Assembly (NCBI GenBank): GCA_010015655.1
Contig: ML976664.1
Span: 312,043-376,042, forward strand
Length of the DNA: 64,000 nt
Source: Bimuria novae-zelandiae CBS 107.79
Lineage: Eukaryota > Ascomycota > Dothideomycetes > Pleosporales > Didymosphaeriaceae
Reading direction: 5' to 3'
Positions 24,701 to 36,757 of this stretch are shown piece after piece (position 1 is the first letter of the stretch; each line of letters begins with the position of its first letter). Both the position numbers and the translations under genes were made by a program. The notes beneath the pieces are model-generated. The model had not been told where the DNA came from, ran no database searches, and saw only the letters and a list, made by a program, of their open reading frames with translations.

Positions 24701-26591
24701 GCACTCCCAAGGAACTCCAAGACGCACTCTCTGTTCATTCTACATAAAACCTGCGGACGAGCCTGCTGAGGACTTGTGATCTCGGGCCCGAACGCGCACA
24801 CCAGATAGCCTCACCAACTTTCCGCGACTTAGCAACTCCACCCTCCTCCAAATCACCAGCCTCAGATTGATGAGCTACGCCGTCAAAGGATTACTCTACA
24901 TGTATTGCAGCCCGGAGACACGCAACCCGATCACACTGTCGGGTCGTCCCTGATCGGATCGGCGTTCGCCCAAATGCTTCGTTGGCAGATCCGCGAGCTA
25001 CGATAACCTTGTTTTCACCAGTTTGGGCTGCAAGATCCTCAAGCCTCATCGTGGGCTCTCGACCAAGGCAAGATTGAGCCTCGCGTCACAGGTCCTCCTA
25101 GCTACGAAGACATTTGCGGGTGCGGCTATCAAACAGCTCCGCTCTTGGCCACGTTCTAGGTGCCAAGTCTTCAATTCCTGGACAAATTCGCTCGGGGCCC
25201 GTGGGCGCGGCTGTGCCGTTGTCCCGCCTCCACCCAACAACTAGCCTTCGGAGGACGCGATCTGGCGCTCTCGGGTGTCCGATCGTTGCGCTGCCGACCC
25301 AGCTGCGGTTGTACTCCTTTCCATGACGACTGCCCAGGAACAGTTGGCAAGCACATAGTACCATACTGCACAACCATGGAGCAAATACCACCTATTGCGT
25401 ACATCAGCAACGCGAAGCTTCAGTACGCCCAGAGAGTTCTCTGATTATTACATCCACGTCCTTGGTGGTTCTCGCCTAACGGATCGACATGACTGGAGGG
25501 AAGTCACCACACACTGCTCTGGACTTTTCTGATAGGGGTGTGAGAGGCAGAGTTGCAGAGTTTAGGCCCCAACGACGATTGTATGTTGTGTTCATGCCCG
25601 TTGTCTCACACGCACATTGGAGCGCATGCAGATGCGACAGGCCTATCGTGAGGATTGTCCAACATCCGAGATCCCGGCATCACGGTACACCCAAATTCCA
25701 GCTTACTGCAATCGTACACCTGCATATTCATACGACTGAGCCACACCAGAACGCGAATGCCGCTTTCAACTATGCGATAACGGTGCTTGATACCAGCCCA
25801 CGCAGTGGAAGCACCCTCTAAACGGGCGCGGCTGCGAGCCACCGGTGTTTGATCTGCTATTCTGCAAGGAGACATTCATCTCCTATACAAAGGTAGCTGT
25901 GATTTTAGGCTGATCTCGCTCACATAATCTCTCCGGTGTGGAACCCCTTTACCACTGCCCTTTCGACGACGCGGTCTCCAGTACCTGAGCAATCCGAGTC
26001 GTGCACGTGGACTGCTTTGCAATGGTGTAATTCCCCTCGTACGAATTAATAAGACAGGTCAAATGCAAATCTCAATTTGCCGACTCAGACAGCATGGTCT
26101 TAAACGCTATTAATTAGCGCACAACGCGGAGATCAACCCGCCTTGCCAACAGCGTGGATTACAAACTGATTAATATACCCTGTAGCAGATGTCGAACTTG
26201 CGAATTTTGCGCACAGGTCGTTTTCGACAAAATGAATTTTCCGGGCGCAGCTGTTGTATAGATTCTGCCTGGGCAGAGCCACGGCTCCATGAAAACACTT
26301 TGAGTACCAGCATGAGAGTCGCATAACATCGAAATCGTTGAGCACTTTTACCGCACCTGGCTTGATTGGGCAAACCGCGAAAGTCTCCAGGTTGCGCGTT
26401 GGTGGTAACGCGCGACATCAGGACGGTTGCCTTTCGGCGATGATCCCTCCGCCCTTCACCTCGGCTACCAACTGTTTGACGAACAATCCTTTGTGAAAAA
26501 ATATGACCATCGCTAGCCGAAACGCTCTACACGAGAATGAGTCCAGCGTGCCAGCTGAAATGTGAGGAATCACGAGGTTCTTGAGGGATTA
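21790..26591. other. Long gene-poor interval
   Basis: The 4.8 kb are not RIP-mutated, but no gene can be supported. Short frames of 60-170 codons lack domain signatures. Coding-like fragments around 25020-25440 are in several frames. It holds an alternating purine-pyrimidine tract at 23247-23275 and a tRNA-like D-arm that I rejected. Confidence 0.4.
23247..23275. repeat. Alternating purine-pyrimidine tract, Z-DNA-prone
   Basis: Twenty-nine consecutive bases alternate purine and pyrimidine. They are mostly GT and GC steps followed by ACAC and GC, and part of the tract is self-complementary. Such DNA can adopt the Z form or a cruciform; any role is speculative. Confidence 0.7.
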
Positions 26592-28427
26592 ACGTACTCC
26601 ACAAGCGAGTGATCGGCACAAGCGAGTGACCGGAAATGCGAAGACCCTATTAAAACATACTATTACTTATAGCATAACGCGATATCTTAACTACCTAATT
26701 AATTATTAAAATTAAAAGAGGCCTAATTATAGCTTATATTTTAAGCTATTAAAAGAGACGCGCTACTTTTAATTTTACACGCTATAGTAGTTTATAGTAT
26801 TATTAAAAGTATACTAAGATAAAAACGCGCTAAAGTAACTTTTTAACCTAATTATATGCTTAACTTTATAAATCTCTTTCTAATAAAGTAGTAAGTAATT
26901 ATTTAGTATATACTTAACTTAAACGCGTAAGGATTTCCTCCCTAGCTTATTATTATTAAAGATATAATTAATTTTTTATTAGCTAAATAGCGCTATAAGC
27001 CTATTAGTTAAAACTAAACTAAAAACTTTATAAAGTACTAGCTAGAGCTCTAAGTTAAGTTTAATTAAAAGTATAATTATAAAAGAGCCCTTTATAAAGA
27101 TTCTAAGATTATATAAGGCTAGTTCTAACTTATAGCAAATACTAAAGCTAAGTAAAGTATTTTAGAAAAAAAATATTTATAAGACTAGCTTTATAATAAA
27201 TATAATATTAATAAGGATAATTATTATAAGCTCTAAGTATTAAGGCAGGCTAAAAAGCGTATAATAAAATAATTAAAAGTAAATTATAGTTATCTAAGGC
27301 GTTAATGCGATAGGCTAGGTAATTCTACCTTTTACTATCTTCTAGGGTAAGCACTACCTCTCTATCTAGTACTAAGAGAAGAATCTATCTTATAATTAAG
27401 TTATTATAGTTTCTAAGAATAGCTAGATAATAAATAAGCTTAATTTATAATAATTAAAGTATTCTAACGCGTATATAAAATGGCATACTATTAAGAACTA
27501 TTAGTTACTTATTATTAATAGTTACAAGAGCTATAATTTACTTAACTTTTAATAATACTATTACTTTTTATATACTTTTATATTTATCGTACCTCTTATA
27601 GCTACTAAATATAAGATATTTTTTATTATTAAAGAAGACGTATAGGCGCTAAGCTAAAGTTCTAATATATAATTATATTATATATATTATTAAAATTAAA
27701 ATCCTCTCGTGCTTTATTACTACTTTTAAGACTATAATTACTTAAAATAATATTTAAAAAAGCTTTTAAGGCGCTAGCCTTATTTTCCCTAAATTAAACG
27801 TAATAATATTAAAGCTTAACGTTTATCTACGTACGCCTTTGCCTTACATTATATATAATAGTATATAGTAGTTATAGACGCCTAGTAATATTTTAGAATT
27901 TAGAATATAATTAATGCTAATAAAGGAAAAGATTTAAAAATACCTAAATAGTTTTTAATAAGTATAGTTAACGCTTTTAAAAAAATAATAAAAGGTATAA
28001 TAGTAGTAATATATAAGCTAGTATTAGCGTAAAAGTAAATTACTAAGCTTTAAGCTACTAATAAGGCCGCTATATAATAAAAATTATATAAGAAAAAATA
28101 ACTATAATTAAAAAAGGTCCTTATAGCTACTAATAGCTAGTAAATAGCTACTTTAAAGGACTTTACAACGCGTAGTAATAATAAAAAAAAGGTGCGTGCT
28201 AATAAAAGTAAATTAACTTAATAGTACTATAAATACTATAGTAAAGCTAGGTATAACTTGCGCATATGTAAAAAAGATATATAAGTAAATTCTAAGTAAA
28301 TTAGCTTACTATAATATCTTATAACAATTTATGTGCGTTCTGTACTATTGTGTAGAGTGTAGATTTTGATGGGGTCTTGGCGTTTCCGGTCACTAGGTTG
28401 TGCCGGTCACTCGCTTGTGGAGTACGT
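26592..28427. mobile_element. Complete but RIP-degraded pogo-like transposon
   Basis: The ends 26592-26647 and 28372-28427 are inverted repeats of about 56 bp with roughly five differences, starting ACGTACTCCACAAGCGAGTG. TA flanks the element at 26590-26591 and 28428-28429. The left terminus has a 17-bp unit repeated directly, CACAAGCGAGTGATCGG then CACAAGCGAGTGACCGG. Everything between the termini is saturated with TA and nearly lacks CA and TG, so no transposase can be read. Length of 1836 bp and the TA duplication fit the Tc1/mariner/pogo group; the pogo label comes from terminus similarity to the elements at 36605 and 38776. Confidence 0.85.
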
Positions 28428-28429
28428 TA

Positions 28430-30440
28430 AATCCTCCACTCCTTATCCCCGGTTAACACCGACTGTTTAGGGTATCGCAGAACGCCGACTCCGGTGGCCT
28501 CAGCGGATTCTTTTCAGCGCGAGAGAGCGAACGCTGCGAATGCTAAAGCAGTCTTTTGGGATCTTCTCGTGAAGTGGGCAATTTCATTCCATCCAATCAG
28601 CCGGCCGGGGCTCGGCAGTAAGCCGCATAGACAACACGAGCACGACCGCCACTATTTGCAAAGTATACTTTATCAATACTTCAGCGTCGGGTCAGCCTAC
28701 GCCTCCAGTTAACAGCCCATCACGCCGTTTAAATAGTTGTGGATCACCAACGACGTAACACGTTGCACGGCGTAGTTGTCTTATGCGCCATGAAGAGGCG
28801 CTGCTTCACCGATCAAGGCTCTCTAGTATACCTGCGCAATTGCCATATTGGAGCATATGCGATTGAGTGGACCTTTTTGTATTTTCCGTCTCAGCACATC
28901 AGCGCATCGTTACATTATGAGACCAGTGTACCTGTCTACCACGCCCCCGCTCTGCTCCCCACACCGAGGCTCTGATGGACGTTTCATCGAGGGTGTTACT
29001 TGGTGACGAGAACGACTTCGCCGAGGGTATCTGTTGCCTCAAGTAAATTCTTGTTATAGTAGGGAAAGCTTTTGACTCAACCGGCTGGTACGAGACGAAT
29101 CTCTGGGAACACAACTTGGAAATTCTCCTCCTAATACTTTACTGTCCGACTCACCATCATCTTAGTAGTGAATGGTTTTCCAACCTTGCCTGCGCATGGT
29201 TACAATGACACCCTGCTTCCTTGTAACCTTTCGTTTACCGCACAATTCTTATACACTGCTCCGGTATCCGTCCAACAATTATCAAACCAGATGTCCGAGC
29301 AACGATGAGCCTCGCAGCGCCGTACCTCGGATTCGCTCATGCGCGCAACCCGGGGTATTGGATTTTATATTTGGCAGGGTTCGCGCCGTCCGCACAAGTT
29401 TCGCACCAACAACCATATAACAATGAGGAGAAGAATTGTGTTATCAGGTAAGACATTAACGGTGCCTAGATCATGGCAGCGGCTAACAGAGAATCCTATG
29501 GCACTGCAACTTCTCTGCGGCTGGCTTGACGCAGCTGTGTGAGGCGTATGCTGGGCGCAGCTGAAAAACAACACAACAATGACACGCGGCAAAGGTCACT
29601 GTGTGAGCTACTCGTCCAATTCCATGTGTCATTAGGCACCCTGCCACTGTAATCTTTGAGGGACAATGCCTTCACCCTGGCCCCGATCGACTACAGCTTT
29701 ACAAAGTTAGTAGCTTACTTAGCAATTAGCTTAGCATGACTGTTGCGTCGGCTGCTGTACATAACTGCATCTTCGAGCTTAACGTTAAGGTGCTGTGTTA
29801 TGATGACATGGCATGCTCGGTTAGCTCCTCTTTTGTTCACACTATCAGCTTACGTCCGCCAATGCCTCGGCAGCCTCGCGCGACACCGTACTGTTCCTGT
29901 TGCCCTTTTAGGGCAGTGGGGTGCACAGATAGGCTGCTTAAATATGTAGCGCCACGTCGGCTGATTCATAGGGCCAGCACATTAATGCTATACCTATTTC
30001 GTAACGTGATCGAAGCGTAGACAAGTTGTTTCATTCCATGATACGCCGTGATGCGGCCGGGTAACAAACTGCACAACTAGATACCTCAAAGATCCATGCC
30101 AAATCCCCCGGCAGAAATATTGAAAAGGTGTGCCAGAATAAGACCTCTACGGTGATAACTTCCTCGCAAAGATACAAATTCTTGAAGAAAAAGCTTCATC
30201 CAAGAAGAAACCCCCTTCCCAGCTTGTCCAGATGTGAAGTGCACTTGCTGCCCAGTCCAAATTCCCACTTGTGCCAACAGGACACTAAAGCAACGCGTTC
30301 TGCCTAAAGCGTAAATCTCAAGTAGATCCCCAGTAAATGCGCTGAAAGCATCCAAAATGTGATTTCATCCGACACAAAGGCGTTGCATCCTAATCATCCT
30401 GTTCTTTGCCGAGTGAGACTCACTTTAGGTTTCACGCGTC
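28430..30440. other. Intergenic, no gene seen
   Basis: Ordinary non-RIP sequence. Only short frames without domain signatures were seen on either strand. Confidence 0.4.
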
Positions 30441-31319
30441 CTACTCTTCTGCGTCCAAATTCGCCTTCCAAGTCTCGAGCTTCCAATTATTCTTGCCGGG
30501 ATGCTTCGAGAACATCGCCACTGCAAGATCTCGGAGAAACTCGTGGGGATACGTTGTCCAGTCTTCGTCTTCGAACCAAAAGGCTTTCGCGACTGCCACG
30601 TAGGTGTCGACCAGGAACCTCCGAAGTCGATAAAGCCCATCGAGCTGGTCGCCTGCAGCGTCCGCATTGTACGCTAGCGCAATTGCATCTTGGTCGGGGT
30701 AGACCTGATTGTCCTGGTACATCTCGAGCATAGCGTGGAGGACGGCGGTCCCAAACTTGCAGTCCTGAATCTTGAGCGAGAGGAGGTACGCGGAGACCCA
30801 GGGCTTGAAGTCCTCATTGATGTCCGTGCAGTTGCTGGTAATCGTTCCGCTGTACAACCACTCTCGATACTTTTCGAAATCTTCCTCGGCAAGTTCCAGA
30901 AAGGCATGTGTCGTATCACGAAGGATGTTCTTCCACTTGCGGCGGCATAACGGGCATCGGTCGGTACGAAATTGCTGTTTTTGCCAATCTTCGATGCAGC
31001 CGAAGTGAAAGTTGTTCCCGCATGAGCTGCAGTAGGTGAGATCTTTTCCACCAGTCCGCATGTCGTCGAGACAGATAGAACAATCTCCTTCAATCTGCTT
31101 GCGTCGGGCTTGAAGGTAGCCTCGGAAATAAGACGAGCGAGCGCATAGGAGATCTTCATGGACAAAGAACAAGCGATTCGTGGTTCCGACGGAGATACGA
31201 GTGACATTGCGACCAAATCTGTAGGAGTTCTAGTGCTTGCAAATGATTTAAAGTAGGGTATATGCTCACTGCGGGGTGAACCTCTCTTTCCGAGTGACGC
31301 GATTCCGGATAGGAGGCAT
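30441..31319 (-). CDS. BTB-like protein with an embedded RING-like zinc finger, 275 aa, one intron
   Basis: Exons on the minus strand are 31319-31270 and 31218-30441 with a 51-nt intron (GTGAGC to CTACAG); total 828 nt in frame. The first exon encodes MPPIRNRVTRKERFTP. Residues 18-58 look like the first half of a BTB/POZ fold: VTRISVGTTNRLFFVHEDLL then ARSSYFRGYL. A zinc finger follows with ligands C63, C66, C80, C83, H88, C91, C105 and C108 (C4HC3 spacing, RING-like). The BTB pattern resumes at AFLELAEEDFEKYREWLYSG (about 120-140) with a helical C-terminal part. BTB proteins often serve as adaptors for cullin-3, and RING-type fingers bind E2 enzymes; a ubiquitin-ligase role is inference. The 5' exon is short, so the start is less certain than the rest. 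A broken paralogue lies 1.2 kb upstream. Confidence 0.75.
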
Positions 31320-32512
31320 CTTGACCGCTGTATTCGCTCTTGTGATGCGACCTGCAACTACTACTGCTGTCAGCGTTGGTCATAAATCGTTCAGAAGCCG
31401 TACACTTACAAATCGTGCTGTCCAACAGGGTTTCTCTCTAGCCAACGACGCTCGCCGGCCTTGATTTGCCAATGCCCGTCGCCCTTCGTAACCGCCACGA
31501 ACGGGTGCGCTCCAGAGTATTCCACCGGATGAGCTTGAGAGAATTAGTTCAGTCCGTATTATATTCATGTTGCGAAGAGCTACTCACTCGACGGTGTTTG
31601 ACTGGTGTAGGAGGATGGTGGGGAAAGAGAGGAGTAACGTCGACGTACGATCTTTTAAAAGCGTCTGTCAGCTCGTTAAGCGAGGGCATAAGTGAAGGTG
31701 AATGCCAAAGGATGGCTACTGCTAGTATTCTGGAAGGTATTGTGACCGCTCGCGGTTTCCCGTTGAGATGAGCGGTGAGTGACAGTGACCAGGCGAGTGG
31801 ATAATGAGAAGTTGCGAACGATGCATGATAGAATTAAATAATTGAGCAGCTCACTGTGGCCACACAACCGCTTTTTCTAGTGTGTATTGTGAAAAAGTGC
31901 TGGCGCACCTGCCTGTAGAAGGTGAACCGGATCGTGACGTGAGATGCCATCGGTGCACTGCCCCATCGTTGGAAAGTTGGAAGCCACGAGGCATTTCCAT
32001 TAGCTAGACGAGCTAGAAACGAGTTCGGAAAGTACAATGAGGCTGTGGCCGGGTGGCTTTCTGTCTGCGCTGCCATACATCCGTTTCAGAAAGCCGGGAA
32101 GAGAGACGTACCTATTGTGTATTACGTCTCTTGGGGTGCGAGATCAACTACCTAGACTTGCGAGACAACGTCTAAATCTGCAAGCTTTTGGAATAGGAAG
32201 GTACGTGGCCGCTCTCACGGCTAGCTCAGGATCTTCACCAAAGCGAGGTCCCCCGACATCGGCTCGAATTCCCAGTCCGTGACGAAAATAGCAACGGGCG
32301 AGATATTGACCTTGGCTCATTGATTCTGCGAGACACTGACCAGTGCATGGTTTTCATAGAGTTCCGCATCCAAGCATCAGCTGATTTTTCGTACAGAGTG
32401 ATAGATCGCCACCTGCGAGGTGCATGAACTCACCATTGATCCAAATCTCCGTTTACCTGAAAGGTAAAAGATCCATGTGTTCGTCTTCAATCCAAGCGAA
32501 AGCTGAACCCTC
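31320..32512. other. Intergenic between the two BTB/RING paralogues
   Basis: No coherent coding signal. It is the upstream flank of the intact gene and the downstream flank of its broken relative. Confidence 0.4.
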
Positions 32513-33245
32513 TCATCTTTTCAAGTTGGCCATCCAATTTTTTTTTGCTATAGACACCGCCATGATAGCCCATAGAAAAGGCCGCTCATCCCGATATTGC
32601 TCGCCTGCTTCTTCCACTTCATGTAAGAACTCTTCCCTGTCAAACCCCGCATCCTTGACTCCATCGGCCAGCATGAAAATGATATAAATCGCCGCTTTGT
32701 CATTGATACTTGTGTCGCTGAGAGTGCCTCTCGCGAAATCAAGCGCAATAGATATAATTGCACTTTCCGGATGTGTACCGCGATGAATACCTGGAAAGTT
32801 TTGAGGACGTCCTGGTGCATTCACTACTTGATCCTCGAATCATCAAAATGGTAGCCCACGGAGAGCAGCCTGAGCGCATTGACCAATCGCACAATCCCGA
32901 TTTTCTCACTCTGTGGCTCTAATTTGATATACTCTGGGTGTTTGCTTTCATTCATTCGCTGTATATACGCCTTCAAAGCTTCAGGGTCCAGGTTCTCAGG
33001 CACCGTGTACGTTTTTGATATGCGATCCTCTGTCCAAGGCACTTGACATTTGGGGCACTCGACTCCGATGGAGTTTGAACCTTCCGTCTTGAATCGCTTC
33101 TTTGGTTTCCGCTTCGCCATGCATGATTCATGGAAGCATTGGCCGCACCCGCGACAGTAGGTCACGTTATTGAAGATTTCCCCAAAACCGTGGCGACAGA
33201 TGGTGCACATGTGCGGGCGTTTCCAGGGCCTGCGAGTGGGCTGAT
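32513..33245 (-). pseudogene. Broken paralogue of the BTB/RING gene, truncated by a hAT insertion
   Basis: The minus strand encodes a matching finger, CTICRHGFGEIFNNVTYC followed by CRGCGQCFHESC and CPKCQVPW. A BTB-like second half and helical tail follow, ending NWMANLKR at 32513. Adjacent TAG and TGA codons at 32821-32826 interrupt it (after DDSRIK). The frame then changes around 32790, where about two extra bases fit (AVH then HPESAI). No BTB first half is seen: upstream of about 33245 the reading stops, and 22 bases farther on lies the target duplication of the hAT element. The missing 5' exon may lie beyond the insertion or be lost. Confidence 0.75.
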
Positions 33246-33689
33246 GTCACGGTTCGACTGCGACCTGACTCAGCCAGAGATGCCAACAATCAATCATGTT
33301 TCAATATATTGATTGATATTGATTAAAATTCAATATTCAATCAATTTAATACTTCAGCTACTATTTTTAATTCAATTTCAATATCCTATAAAAATATTAA
33401 TTGATATATTGAAACTTGATTGATATTTTGTACTTGAAATTAAATTTTAGAGTAAGAACTATTTTTTACATCTATAGTAGTAGAAATAATTCTATGTTTA
33501 AGCTATACTTGGCTATAGCCTGCTAAGCCTTTCTTTTAAACTTAATCGCGTACTTTCTTAGCTAAACTATTGTTACTTCTACGTAGCCTACTAGTATACA
33601 TAACATACGCGTTATTTAGCATAATCTATTTATTTATAAATAATTTTTAATACCTTTTATCTTAGCTAAACGCGTAGCTAAGGTAGCCG

Positions 33690-36100
33690 ACACGCCATTT
33701 AAACGCGCTAAACGTAACTACAAACCCACACTTAAAGCCCGCGAGGGCGATGGCACGCAGCAACCGAAGCCTGTATGCCTAGGTACCCCACCGCCTACAC
33801 AGCCTACAGGGCCGCCAAACGAGACACTTGCACTGCCGACCAACACTACTTCTCCGCGGTATAAGCTATTCACAGCAGCCTCACAAGCCACAAAAGACGC
33901 GCCGTTTAAGCGAAGGCTGCTTAACCTAGTGCTAAAGTCTAATATAGTGCGCCCTAGAGGAGTGTTAACAGTAGCTATAAAGGCAACGACAGACCTATAT
34001 ATTAACGATGTTAACGTAGGGCTTTACTCTAGCCTTATTAATAACGTAGACGACGTAGACTTTGCGCGATTACCTGGCTATTATAAACCTATTACTATAA
34101 TAAAGCAAGACTAAAGTTAGATATTTAAGTATGGCTATCGTATAGCTAAACTATTAAACTTAATAGAGGCCTAGTAGCTCTATAAATACTACTATTAATA
34201 TAAAAGGTCTAGTAGTATCTTTAGGGTTATAACGTTAACTTTTGCTGCTAATGCATACTTAGCTTAAATAATACCTAGCTATTAGCTTAATAAGGATAGC
34301 CTAATACCTCTACCTACACGCTTGTTACCTTAAGGGCAGTTAACACTCGCACTTATATAAAGCTATAGTATTAAAATCTCTTAAGAGGTTACTAATAAGC
34401 TTAGTTACTTTAACGTATATAGGTTTTAATTACAGGCTATACTATAGCTTATTAATAATAATTACTCCTTTCGCGAGTTCGAGAACCCTGCCTTCTAAGC
34501 TATGCTACGATTTACTAACCCTGTAGCTAAAGACGCGCTATAGAGGAGTCGTATAAGTGTGGCAACCTTTATAATAAAGCTATACTACTAGCTAAAGCCG
34601 CAGGTTGTAAAAGACCTGTCTTAGGCTTGCAGCAAAATATATATAAGCTTTAATAGGTAGACTATAAAAGGCGGACATCGCGGCTTCTTTAGTATTATTA
34701 CTTACTACGCTAATAAAGCTAAAGAAGTAAAGAACTTGCCTATCGCGCTCCCCTAGCTTAGTAGTGCTTATACTAGTAAGAGGATAGCAGAGCTAGTTAC
34801 TAGGATTCTATAGTTATTTAGTATAGATAATAGTAATCTTAGCTACTTTATACTTAATAATGCGTACGCTAACGACATAGCTATATAAAAACTTAGCGTA
34901 TTATTTAGCTTCTTATTTAGTAATTATCGCCTCCGCTGTGCTCCTTATACACTTAATCTTATTAGTTAAAATATTATGTTTAGCAAGGACAGCGACGCCT
35001 ACAACAACACTACTAATAACATAGAAGAAGAAGAGTTTTATATGGCAGAGTGGCGGAAAGATAGCCTACTTGGTGTGTTTCTAGATATCGTCAATTACAT
35101 TAATACGCCTAAACAATATAACCTCTTCTACTACTACTAACGTTAATTGCATAAAGACCTTCCTACACACGCTAAACTTAAGCTATATAAGCTAGTACGC
35201 CTAATTATTACGCGTTAGAATAGCTTCGATAGCGCGTTTAAGTATAATATACTACTCTAGTCTACCTTTCACGCGTATACTACCTATTATATTAAAGAGA
35301 CTAAGATAGCTAATAGCCACGCTTAGCAGCGTGGTAGCTAGCTACTAAAAGTGCCACGATAGATGCGATCTAGTAGGCTTACCTTTACTAATTAGGTAGT
35401 AATAACTAAATACGTTGCTATTTTGTAGCCCCTAAAGTTGGCTACTAATTGCTTATAAAGTCGTAGTAAAACTAGCAGGTTTAGTGCACTCTATAAGGTA
35501 CTTCCTGTGTTTAAAATATTAATTAATAACTATAAAGCACGCTTGCTGCTATATAAGAGCGTTAACTATAAGTACGAAACTACACCTAAAGACTATATTA
35601 TTATTAATTTACGCTCCGCGCTTAAGAAAGCTAACGACTACTACTATAGGCTACTTAATTTCCTAGCCTACTACGCCGCTACGATACTCTATTCGCGCTA
35701 TAAAACATACTATAATTAATTATAGCGATAAAATAGTAAGAAACTTAAGGCTTAGTATATAAGATTTTAGTAGCTTTAGGCTTAATATAAGCTAACTATA
35801 AATATAGTAGCTATGCCTACCTTCTAACGCACAGCAAGCGCGCTTAATAATGCTATTAACTCTATACTTAATAATAAAGACAATAGTAATAACTTAGAGG
35901 ATGAATATACAAAGTGGAAGAAGGAGCCTAAGTAGTCCGCGGCGGAATACGAGAGCGAGCACTTGCTAACCCCTATTAAATACTAGATATCGTATAAGAG
36001 GAAGTATCCTAACCTGTCCTGCTTTGCTATCGATATAATAACAATACTAGCTTCTAGCTATAAGTATAAGCGAGTTTTTAGCTAGTTAGGTAACTTTCTT
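33690..36100 (+). pseudogene. hAT transposase, RIP-inactivated
   Basis: Most of the coding trace is saturated with TAG/TAA stops. Two parts remain readable: an N-terminal region near 33700-34110 rich in unmutated codons, and the C-terminal hAT dimerisation region near 35990-36090. The latter reads YPNLSCFAIDIITILASSYK then YKRVFS. Reversing RIP-type changes (TAT from TGT, AAG from GAG) fits the family consensus in which a CECERVFS-like motif sits here. No activity is possible in this state. Confidence 0.75.
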
Positions 36101-36604
36101 TGTTACGACCACGAACCCCACAAGGATGAAGAAGCCAGACAATTACGCCAAGAAAGTAACTGTTGACGAAGTAGCAGAGTTAACGGGACCTAACGGGGCG
36201 CGGGGCAGCTTAGTCAGCAGTCACGTGACGAAGTCCCGCATAAAGGGAAGTCCCATAGGACTACCGTAGTCCCTGGGACTACAGGGCCTTAGCGGGACTA
36301 CAAAGAAGGAATAGGCTAGTATATAGTGTGGCGACTTTCCTATTGTTGTTTCCTTCCTCGTAGTTAACTTATATATCTTCTGTGCGAGTACGTTCTCCTA
36401 TACAGACTAATAGTTATCTTATTTGTTATAAGATTGGATTGTCTAGCCACGCTAAGTGTCGCATCAACTTGTACTACTAAATAATCCGTGAAGCACCACG
36501 ATACCTTACCGCCCTAACCCGGATCGGAAAAAGGTGTGAGAGCCTCATAACATTCTTAAGCCTAAGCAACGTAAGATTAGCTTTTAACTACTTACTGCTT
36601 TATA
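36101..36604 (+). mobile_element. LTR-retrotransposon fragment (LTR plus start of internal region)
   Basis: Starting TGTTACGACCACGAACCCCA, this stretch matches 63162 to about 63680 base by base, allowing for RIP changes in that copy. It includes the tract GTCCCTGGGACTACAGGGCC near 36270. Similarity continues into the leader beyond the LTR, so it is not a pure solo LTR. It lies just after the hAT transposase C-terminal motif and stops at the pogo-like element that begins at 36605. The exact LTR end was not determined. Confidence 0.7.
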
Positions 36605-36757
36605 ACGTGTCCGTGCGCGTGATGAGCCACTTCGCGTGATGGGCCACCAACACCAAAACATCTCTACGAGAAACGAGGCTGTAGAGCTACACACAGTAGC
36701 TATTATCACGAGATTTCTTTATAGAAGTACTATATTAATACTTGCAATTAACCTGTG

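Noticed and set aside
25020..25444. Coding-like fragments with Ala/Arg-rich translations
   Set aside because: Fragments occur in several frames on both strands with no consistent family signal; GC-rich chance frames are the simpler explanation.
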